Source: Candidatus Magnetominusculus dajiuhuensis (GTDB taxonomy: Bacteria; Nitrospirota; Thermodesulfovibrionia; Thermodesulfovibrionales; Magnetobacteriaceae). Taken from it: DNA of 64,000 bases. The translations under genes were made by a program, and so were the position numbers. Shown in pieces: positions 43,698 through 52,100 of this stretch. Location of the stretch: NCBI GenBank assembly GCA_015233465.1, contig JADFXP010000001.1:192721-256720 (forward strand). Reading direction: 5' to 3'. The notes below the pieces were generated by a model. That model ran no database searches, was not told the DNA's origin, and worked only from the letters and a program-made list of their open reading frames with translations. Position 1 is the stretch's first letter. Every line of letters begins with the position of its first letter.

Positions 43698-44435
43698 TTA
43701 ATAATTCATTATTTCTAAAAAATCTTCAATATCTTGTTTTTCTCTGCCTTCAAGCAAGAATGCCTTTTTGCTGAATTCTTTTTTTGCCTTTTCTATATCT
43801 CCGCTAAATTCTGGGTCATATTCAATTGCTGTAGTAAATGCCTCAATTGCATAACCAAATTTTCCTGTTTTATTAAAACATAAGGAAATCAAATAATATG
43901 CTGGATAGAAATTATTTGTAGTAAGAAGTGATTTTTTAAGTATTTTTATAGCATCATCATATTTTCCTTGATTGTAATATATATTACCTATATTAAGGTA
44001 GGCATTTAGTGCCTTCTGGGAAGAGGCATAAAGGGGATTATCAATCAATGATTTAAACATCTCTATTGCCTTATCATTTTGCAGCATCCTCATATAAGTA
44101 ACCCCTAAATTAATTTGTCCATCTATAAAATCTTTATTAAGAGTTATTACGGTAGTAAATTCAATAATTGCCTTATCATAATATTTTAAATCAAGATAAA
44201 TTAACCCTAGCATATTATGAGCTTGAACGTGAGCTGGATTAATTTCTAATACATTCTCAATCTCTTCAATTGCCTGAGGATAATTTTTTTCATTAAATCG
44301 AGAAACTCCTAATTGATAATGATACTCTGCCTGTTTCACATCAGAGGCGTGTTTTGAACTTGAACACGATGTATTTAATAAGATAATACATGAAAAAATA
44401 ATTAATAGTATTTCTAATTTATTACCGCACCTCAT
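43698..44435 (-). CDS. TPR lipoprotein (PilW/PilF-like)
   Basis: 245 aa. A signal peptide ends in the lipobox LLNTSC, followed by about five to six TPR units (YHYQLGVSRFNEKNYPQAIE, then NPAHVQAHNMLGLIYLDLKYYDKAI, and so on). TPR lipoproteins of this size assist outer-membrane secretins or type IV pilus assembly. The ATG overlaps the stop of the upstream SBBP gene as ATGA, so translation is coupled and the two products likely act together at the cell surface. Confidence 0.82.
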   Translation of the reverse strand: MRCGNKLEILLIIFSCIILLNTSCSSSKHASDVKQAEYHYQLGVSRFNEKNYPQAIEEIENVLEINPAHVQAHNMLGLIYLDLKYYDKAIIEFTTVITLNKDFIDGQINLGVTYMRMLQNDKAIEMFKSLIDNPLYASSQKALNAYLNIGNIYYNQGKYDDAIKILKKSLLTTNNFYPAYYLISLCFNKTGKFGYAIEAFTTAIEYDPEFSGDIEKAKKEFSKKAFLLEGREKQDIEDFLEIMNY

Positions 44436-47338
44436 GAACCAGACCCTCCAACAATCCCGCTTAGATTTATTATAATTTCTTTTTCACCTGTCCCAGTTAA
44501 TGGAATATCAAAAACACCAGTGAATGTGCCTTTTTCAGATGAAATAAAACGAATTGTTATTGTACAGCTATTCGTTGGTTTCAAAGAAATCCCTGAACAG
44601 GTTTCTGTCATAATTGAAAAAGGTTCTTTAATCCCATTCTTTTTACCTACCTGTCCTATTTCAATGTCTTTTTTACCTTTATTTTTGAGAGTTACTGTAT
44701 GTTCAACTGGAATATTTGCAGCTACTATGCCAAATGGAATCTTACGGTCATTATATGGTTTTGCTGTATCAAGCACCTCAAGAGACGAGGACGAGGATGA
44801 GGTTGAAGGCGAGGTTTGAATGGATTTGCCAGTAAGTTTAACTATTAATGTCCCAGTTGGATCATTTGAAGGTATGTCAAATTCTGAAGTCTTTGCCCCG
44901 ACTGCTCCGGGTAAATAATTTATAGTCAAATGACATTCCTTTTTAGGGGCAAATGTCTTATTGGAACAATTATCACTTAATAAAATAAATGGATTTCGTA
45001 TTGGTTTATCACCTGAGATCTTTCCTATAGATAATTCTTTTGTTCCTTTATTAGAGATTGTAACAGTCATTTTTTTAGACCCGCCATTTTTTATAGCTCC
45101 AAAATTAATAGTTTTGTTAGCTAAGGGTTTGGAGAATAATGATACAGCGATTATTGGGCGCAGCACAGATTCATCTTTTTTTGCAGACTCTATCTTTGGC
45201 GATTCAGGAGCTTTAGTGTCTGTTACAGGCTGATATGTAACTATTTTTGTGCTAGGGGAGCCGTCAATTGAGAGATTAGTGTCCAGTTTTACTATAAAAC
45301 CATCTACTCCTCTGATAATGTTGTCAAAGGCATTTTGAGAAACCACAAAATCAGTAGAGTTTGTAGAGCCAGCAACATATACATTTCCATCCTTATCAAG
45401 TGCCATATCCTCTAAGAAATCTTGATACTTGCCCCCGATAAAGGTTGAAGCGCTGACGGTTTTAAGGTTTCTATCAATCCTTGTTACAAAGACATCTGAT
45501 CTTCCGCCATGTTTTATACTGTATCCCTTATCTGTAACAGGAAAATCTGGAGAATCCGTTGTCCCGCCAATAAATATGTTTCCAAATTTATCAATTAACG
45601 CTGATTTTAATTCATCTTTTGTGTTACCGCCTATAAATGTTCCTGCAGTAAGCTCTGATAATTCACGGTTAAAGCGCACAATAAAACCATTAGAATGTCC
45701 CTTTAAGGTAGTGGCAAATGCGCCGCGTGTAACAGGAAAATCACTTGATTCAGTAGTTCCAGCGACATAAATGTTTTTACCGTCTATAAATACAGAACTT
45801 GCGCTGTCATTATTTGACCCGCCGAGAAAGGTTGAATACGAGAGAGACCTTAAATCAAAACTCATCTTCATCACTACTGCGTCTGAGACCCCTTTAAGTT
45901 TGTTATTAAACGCCCCATGAGTAGTTGGGAAATCTGTTGAATAAGTTGTGCCTGCTATATATATGTCATTATCAGTGTCAATTGCAATGCTTGATACTTG
46001 ATCTCTGGAACTTCCGCCTACAAATGTAGAATCTATCAATGTAGATAAATCAGCGGTAAGTCTTGAGACAAATATATCGTAATTTCCGCTGTGTGTTGGA
46101 TGATATGCTCCCTTAGTAACAGGAAAATCACTTGAAGCCGTATATCCAGCAATATAGACATATCCTAAGAGATTTATTGCAATAGCAGATGGATAATCAT
46201 GCGATTTACCGCCAAGATATGTTGAATATTCTAAAGTTGAGAGATTATTGCTAAATTTACAGATAAAGACATCGTAATTGCCATTATGCGACTGCCCATA
46301 GGATTTTTTGGATGTCGGAATATCGCTTGATAATGTGTAACCAGAAATATAAATCCCACCATCTTGCGAAGTGGCAGAGGCCTTTGGATAATCATTAAGA
46401 CTGCCGCCAAAAAACGTTGACGCGATTAATGTAGTAAGGTCTTTATTAAATTTAGATATAAATACATCTTGATTGCCTTTTTCTTTTATTCCATACGCCC
46501 CTGCAGTGACTGGGAATTCAGTAGAAGAGGTGATTCCGACTACAAAAATATCCCCTTTTTGATCTATTGAGATTGACTGTAAACGCTCATTCCCTGCTGA
46601 ACCAATAAGTGTTGAAGTTAATACTGGATCAATTATTATCTCCTTTGTCTTATCGTAATCACCCGCATTAAATCCATATATATTGCCTTTAATACGATAT
46701 GAGACTGCTACATATTTTTTTTGTCCATTAATTATCTGATAAGCAATAGGTCTGCTTTGTTTTATTAAACCTGCCTCAGTATTTATCAATAGTTCAGAGG
46801 ATTGATTTGTATATAGAGAATTTGCTCCGTCTATTTCAATATTAATATTATCAATATCTGCATTTGGGCTTACATAAAATATTTTTTCTATCCCATTATT
46901 ACCAGCTTTAAACTCTACATTAATACCTTTAAATATCTCGCCAAGATTAAGTGATTCAAATGTCTTTGGGGTGATCTTTTTATTTTTAAAGAAATATACA
47001 TTGGATTTGGAAGGATTAAACCCAGTTACAACTATAGTTTTGCCATAGATAAGGGGTTTTTCGATTAAAACTAACCCATTTTCCCCATCTTGAGTGATTT
47101 TTTTTGGGAGTTTATAGACAATATTTCCGTTTTTTGTGAAATATACCGTGCTGTTTAGTGTTTCAACATAATAGGGTACGTCAGTACTCGCAATTTGCCC
47201 TGAATTTTCAATAAATGGAAGTGTTACAATGTGGTTCTCATTATAAACTGCGCCAAGTGCTTGAAGCTGTAAGATTGGGGCAATAGCCACAAACCCGAAT
47301 AAGGATAACAATATTAAAAAAATCCTTGTTATTTTCAT
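44432..47338 (-). CDS. SBBP-repeat beta-propeller surface protein with choice-of-anchor domains
   Basis: 968 aa exported protein. After a signal peptide (about 1-31) comes a DUF7948-type domain beginning FIENSGQI. Residues about 240-660 contain seven SBBP repeats of the form STFLGG...D...IAID..GNIYIAG.T.STDFPVT, so a complete seven-bladed propeller. The C-terminal part has two ASH/choice-of-anchor-D-like beta-sandwich domains (NKGTKELSIGKI ... FAPKKEC; KNKGKKDIEIGQV ... CTITI), separated by a Ser-rich linker. It ends in an ATGA overlap with the TPR lipoprotein gene. Role unknown; possibly adhesive or cell-surface scaffolding. Confidence 0.88.
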   Translation of the reverse strand: MKITRIFLILLSLFGFVAIAPILQLQALGAVYNENHIVTLPFIENSGQIASTDVPYYVETLNSTVYFTKNGNIVYKLPKKITQDGENGLVLIEKPLIYGKTIVVTGFNPSKSNVYFFKNKKITPKTFESLNLGEIFKGINVEFKAGNNGIEKIFYVSPNADIDNINIEIDGANSLYTNQSSELLINTEAGLIKQSRPIAYQIINGQKKYVAVSYRIKGNIYGFNAGDYDKTKEIIIDPVLTSTLIGSAGNERLQSISIDQKGDIFVVGITSSTEFPVTAGAYGIKEKGNQDVFISKFNKDLTTLIASTFFGGSLNDYPKASATSQDGGIYISGYTLSSDIPTSKKSYGQSHNGNYDVFICKFSNNLSTLEYSTYLGGKSHDYPSAIAINLLGYVYIAGYTASSDFPVTKGAYHPTHSGNYDIFVSRLTADLSTLIDSTFVGGSSRDQVSSIAIDTDNDIYIAGTTYSTDFPTTHGAFNNKLKGVSDAVVMKMSFDLRSLSYSTFLGGSNNDSASSVFIDGKNIYVAGTTESSDFPVTRGAFATTLKGHSNGFIVRFNRELSELTAGTFIGGNTKDELKSALIDKFGNIFIGGTTDSPDFPVTDKGYSIKHGGRSDVFVTRIDRNLKTVSASTFIGGKYQDFLEDMALDKDGNVYVAGSTNSTDFVVSQNAFDNIIRGVDGFIVKLDTNLSIDGSPSTKIVTYQPVTDTKAPESPKIESAKKDESVLRPIIAVSLFSKPLANKTINFGAIKNGGSKKMTVTISNKGTKELSIGKISGDKPIRNPFILLSDNCSNKTFAPKKECHLTINYLPGAVGAKTSEFDIPSNDPTGTLIVKLTGKSIQTSPSTSSSSSSLEVLDTAKPYNDRKIPFGIVAANIPVEHTVTLKNKGKKDIEIGQVGKKNGIKEPFSIMTETCSGISLKPTNSCTITIRFISSEKGTFTGVFDIPLTGTGEKEIIINLSGIVGGSGS

Positions 47339-47472
47339 ATTTAAGTTTACAACGGATTGAGAAAAATGTAAAGCATCTTATTAAATCAATCTCAATAACT
47401 GCAAAATTGGACGTATATATGCTATACTTATATCAAGTTATATTTTATGTTGAATTAGAGGTTGAGCGTAAT

Positions 47473-47979
47473 ATGATAACAATGTATTTTGAATATATGG
47501 AAAAGATAATATTAATTATTTTGATATTGTCGGTTTTGCGTATTATTGTAAATTTTATCATGCTATCAAGCAGACCATTAATTGTAATTAAAAGAAAAAT
47601 GTCCAAAATGCCATTATTTCCAATAAAATTGACTCTCCAAGATATTGAAGTAATACAAAATATTGAAGAAAAAGATTGGTATCAAAAACGTAATGCCCTT
47701 ATTTTAATAGAACTGAATAAAGAAAAAGGAACTGATTTTAAGATAGAAGACAAATTAAATTTATTATTTAAAGATTTAAAATTCTTAGGGAATATAGATG
47801 TTCATGAAGTTGAAAATATGGTATATCTGTATCATAAACAAGGCATTGACTCAGCAATTAATTATTATGAGGGAAATAGTTTTGCCCCACAAGCTGCAAT
47901 CTTGAGTTTTATTGGTTATATATTTATACATAATTTTAATAATAGTATAAGGATTTTAAGACTAAAAGGGAAATTATAA
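47473..47979 (+). CDS. Hypothetical membrane-anchored protein
   Basis: 168 aa from ATG 47473 (the frame is open from 47326, but that region overlaps the start of the divergent SBBP gene; GAGGTTGAG precedes 47473). One N-terminal transmembrane helix is followed by a soluble region with LTLQDIEVIQNIEEKDWYQKRNALILIELNKEKG and ENMVYLYHKQGIDSAINYYEG. I do not recognise a family. A glycosyltransferase gene starts 9 nt downstream. Confidence 0.55.
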   Translation: MITMYFEYMEKIILIILILSVLRIIVNFIMLSSRPLIVIKRKMSKMPLFPIKLTLQDIEVIQNIEEKDWYQKRNALILIELNKEKGTDFKIEDKLNLLFKDLKFLGNIDVHEVENMVYLYHKQGIDSAINYYEGNSFAPQAAILSFIGYIFIHNFNNSIRILRLKGKL

Positions 47980-47988
47980 AGGCAGAAT

Positions 47989-48894
47989 ATGAATCTAAGG
48001 TCAGCCCTTTTACAGGGATTAAATAAGATATTCCCCTTTTCTCTAAAAGGAGATTTAGAAATATCTTCAGAGATAAAAGGGGTTGAGTTATCTTGTCTGA
48101 TTAATTTTTACGGCAGGATAGATCTTCTCTCTGGGATACTTTTCAGCCTTTCGGAGCAGTATCTTGATAAAAAGAAATTTGAGGTAATTTTAGTTGAAGA
48201 CAGAGGCGGGACTGATGAAGGCAGGGCTATTGCGGAAAAATTTAAGCGCCGTTTAAATATAAGATATTTTGTAGTTACTGAAAATTACGGAATTTTGGGC
48301 GCAGCAAGAAATTTTGGGGTTTCAATGGCTTATGGACGGATAATATTATTTTTAGATGATGATACCATTATCTTACAAAGAGATTTTCTCTCCACTCTGA
48401 TTAGGGAATTTGAAACTCTAAAATGTAATGCAATCATCCCTCATGGAAGTGCAAATTATTCACTCCTAAAACATAAATATTCCTATCATCAAGCATATTT
48501 TCCAACAAACAGATGTATGGCGTACTGCCGTAAGACATTAAGCGAACTCCATGGGTTTGTATCAAGTATTGTTGGGCAGGAAGATGTTGAATTTGTAATA
48601 AGATTTATTGCCTCAGGAAGGAAGTTTTATTATAGCCCAAGATTAAGATATTATCATCCTCCTCTAATTGTAAATAATCTAAATAAATCAACTGCTGTAG
48701 GGTTGTCATTTGCGGGTTTAAGGAAACGCTATCCATTAGTTGTGTGGCTGATGCTGATGGCTAATGGAGTAAGACATCTGCCGCTTCTTGCTGTGCCGTT
48801 TAGTGAAAAAAGTAAGATGCAAGGCAGATTTTCTTTAGGGTTTATCAAAGGGATTTTTTACTGGATGAGCGGGAAAAAGACTGATTATAAGTAA
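47989..48894 (+). CDS. Glycosyltransferase family 2
   Basis: 301 aa GT-A enzyme: CLINFYGRIDLLSGIL, FEVILVEDRGGTDEG, GILGAARNFGVSMAYGRI and the metal-site IILFLDDDTII. SIVGQEDVEFVIRFI is the usual acidic segment. The C-terminus is a hydrophobic, possibly membrane-associated helix. It follows the hypothetical membrane protein by 9 nt and probably forms a two-gene operon. A double-hairpin repeat follows. Confidence 0.88.
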   Translation: MNLRSALLQGLNKIFPFSLKGDLEISSEIKGVELSCLINFYGRIDLLSGILFSLSEQYLDKKKFEVILVEDRGGTDEGRAIAEKFKRRLNIRYFVVTENYGILGAARNFGVSMAYGRIILFLDDDTIILQRDFLSTLIREFETLKCNAIIPHGSANYSLLKHKYSYHQAYFPTNRCMAYCRKTLSELHGFVSSIVGQEDVEFVIRFIASGRKFYYSPRLRYYHPPLIVNNLNKSTAVGLSFAGLRKRYPLVVWLMLMANGVRHLPLLAVPFSEKSKMQGRFSLGFIKGIFYWMSGKKTDYK

Positions 48895-48957
48895 CCCCAT
48901 AATATTAGGTTATTTATAATAACAAGCTTTTTATTAAGCAATTAAAAAAAAATTCAC

Positions 48958-49015
48958 GGGTTCAAAGGGACGAGTCCCTTTGCGGGATTTTTAAGGGCAG
49001 AGCCCTTAAAGGGTT
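48958..49015. repeat. Double-hairpin repeat, copy at 49.0 kb
   Basis: GGGTTCAAAGGGAC-GA-GTCCCTTT, GCGGGATTTTT, AAGGGC-AGA-GCCCTTAAAGG. About 55 bases are identical to the reverse complement of the copy at 55330-55392, indicating recent spread. Confidence 0.85.
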
Positions 49016-49120
49016 ATTTAAATTGGCTTCACGATTTATTCACATTGAAGATGATTAAATGTATATAGGGATGGTTATGATAAATAAACAGTTATTAATG
49101 TTTACAAAAGGAGAAAAATA

Positions 49121-52100
49121 ATGAATACAAGATATAATATAGGTAAACAGTTATTTTTTACATTTATGATTCTCTTATTTAGCGTTTTAATCTTTGCTCC
49201 AAACGAATATTTAGGCGGTCAAGCATATGCAGCAATGAGTAGTTATTGTCAAATACCGCCGTATACCTCGCCTGCCATTCCGCCTTTAACTATGGTTATT
49301 TTAGGAAGAGACCATAAACTTTACCGTCAGGCGTATAATGATGCCTCTGACCTTGATGCTGATGGGAAGATAGATTACACATACAATCATTCTTTTGTTT
49401 ATTATGGATATTTTGATCCTGACCTCTGTTATACATATTCAGGGACAGGTACAAGTGGATTGTTTTCTCCTGCTGCTTATGCAACTAATAAATTTTGTTC
49501 TTCAGGACAATGGGCAGGAAATTTCTTGAATTGGGTTACCATGTCAAGGATGGATGTATTAAGAAAGGTTTTATATGGTGGTCATAGAAGTACAGACACC
49601 ACCACTAATACCATATTACAAAGGGTATTCATTCCTCAAGATGCACACGCATGGGCGAAGGAATTCAGCGGTAAGTTATGTATAAGTAATACATTAGCTT
49701 CTACAGACCCTAACTATGCAACAAATATGTGTTCCGCTGCAACTGGAACTGGTTATACTTGTGCTACTGGTTATACCTGCACTGATAAGTCTGTGTCAAT
49801 TGTAGGTTCTACTGCTCCAACTTCAACAACTACGACACAGAATTATCATTTATATTGCAATACTTCTTTAGGTAATGGTTTAACCTATCCGCCATTGATG
49901 AGGGTTTTATTAAATAGAAATAATAGAAATTGGGATTGGGCAGCAAAAGAACGTCCAGAATGTGAAGCTAATATTGTTACAAATTACTCTCCGTATACAA
50001 CTACCGCTGTTACCCCTACTGACTACACTGTGAGTGTTCAGGTTTGCAACAGCACATTTTCTAACACATCATATTTCACGAAATATTGTAAATTATACAC
50101 AAGCGGGTCTACCAGTGTTTATAAACCAATTGGGCTCTTACAAAACTATGGTGAAGGCTCAACCTTGCAGTGTTCAAAGTCTCTGACATCCTGTACTACA
50201 AACGCCGATTGCACCTCCACAGGCGAAGCATGTATGTATAATGCTAAAATGTACTTTGGGCTGCTTACAGGTTCATACATCAAAAATGAGAGCGGCGGAG
50301 TAGTAAGAAAAAACATTTGGGATATAACAGGTGAGACAAATTCTAATGGTACTGGAGGATTTTTAACAACTGCAAATAATAATGGTAATTTTATAAAAAC
50401 TATCGAAAATTTACAACTTGTTGATTATAATTTTAGTAGTTTTGCCTATGATGGCGTTGCAAATGAAACATGCGGATGGATAGAAACAGGGCCTATTGCA
50501 CAAGGTCAATGTCAGAATTGGGGAAACCCAATTGCAGAGATGATCTATGAGTCTAATAGATATTGGACAAGCAGGACAGTTGGGACAACTATAACTCCAT
50601 CCCCAACCACCTTATTTCAATATAGTACATCATCATCTACTTCAACTGATACAACTGAACTGACTTTACCTGAACTTGGCACATCTACAACGACACCTTG
50701 GAAACCGCCTTATGAGACCTTTCCAACGTGCTCGCCAGCATTTAATCTTATTATAAGTGATGTAAATACAAGTTATGACTCAGATTCTGTTCCTGGGCCA
50801 GATCCCATATACGGCACATATGCTGGAGATCTGCCTACCTATTCAACATCCATGAAAAATTTACTTTCCACTAGCGCTGGGTATATATCAGCGGATATTG
50901 CGAATCTCATTAGTAAGAATGAGAATATAAATGGTCATAATTATTATATAGGTCAAAGTGGAAGCACTAATGACTTTTCATGTACAGTAAAGACAATATC
51001 AGGTTTAGGCAATGTTAGTGGTCAATGTCCTGAAGAACCGACAAAAAAAGGCAGTTATTATGCTGCTTCAATGGCTTATTATGGAAAGGAACTATTAACG
51101 GTATGTACAGGCGATAACAAAACACCGTGTAATGCTACTTCTGATTGCTCAACAGTAGGCGGTACATGCGGCGGGGTATGCACTGGTGATAACACAACCA
51201 AGTGTATTATTAATGCGGATTGTACAACCGCAGGCGGAGCATGCAGCGGTGCCAAGCAGAGAAACATCACCACTTACAGCGTTGCATTGTCATCTCCGAT
51301 ACCAAGTATTAACCTTGTTGTAAGCAGCGGCACTATATCACTTGCTCCAGTGGGTAAGTCTGTCAGCGGCTGTCTAAATGTTTATCAAACCTGTGCCCAA
51401 AAATGTACCCTTGCTTATAACTCTGCTAGCTTTGGACTCACAATGACTAATTGTTCTTCAACCGCCTTTTGCCCTTCAAATCAAATTGCAAATTTCTTTG
51501 TTACGAATATGGTGTATGATACAAGCAATAATCCTTTAAGCGGGCAATTTAGGATAAATTTTGAAGACAGTGAACAAGGCGCAGATTATGATATGGATGC
51601 TATCATTATATATGACTTCTGCGTAGGATCTAATTGTAGTCCGGCTGTTAATGCTAATCAGGTTAAGATAACCCTTACTGGTCAATATGCTGCTGGATGT
51701 ATTGATCAAATATTGGGTTTTGTAATATCAGGCACAACCGCTGATGGGATGTATCTGCCGATAAAGGATATGGATGTTGGTAATTCTACAGACAGCGATA
51801 CTCCGGCTGTTATAGCAGGGATGCCTACCACTTGGACTAAAACATTTACTGCATCAGGTTCATCAACAACCGCTCAGATGCTTAACAGCCCGCTATGGTA
51901 TGCTGCCAAATGGGGCGGTTTTAATGATGTTAACGGCAACGGAATACCAGATTTAACAAGTGAATGGAACCAAAACGGCGATAGTATTCCTGACACATAT
52001 TTCCTTGCAACTAATCCGGGTAACTTGGAGACACAGCTTGAGAAGGCAATAGTATCAATATTAGCAAGATCCTCAAGCGGTAGTGCGGCATCAGTACTCT

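Noticed and set aside
44520..45770. Plus-strand open frames (44520-44819, 44961-45233, 45429-45770) opposite the SBBP gene
   Set aside because: Antisense shadows of the repeat-rich SBBP coding sequence, without ribosome sites.
49019..49120. Possible GEMM (cyclic di-GMP) riboswitch before pilY1
   Set aside because: I looked because such riboswitches often precede pilY1 genes, but the leader lacks the conserved helices and tetraloop receptor.
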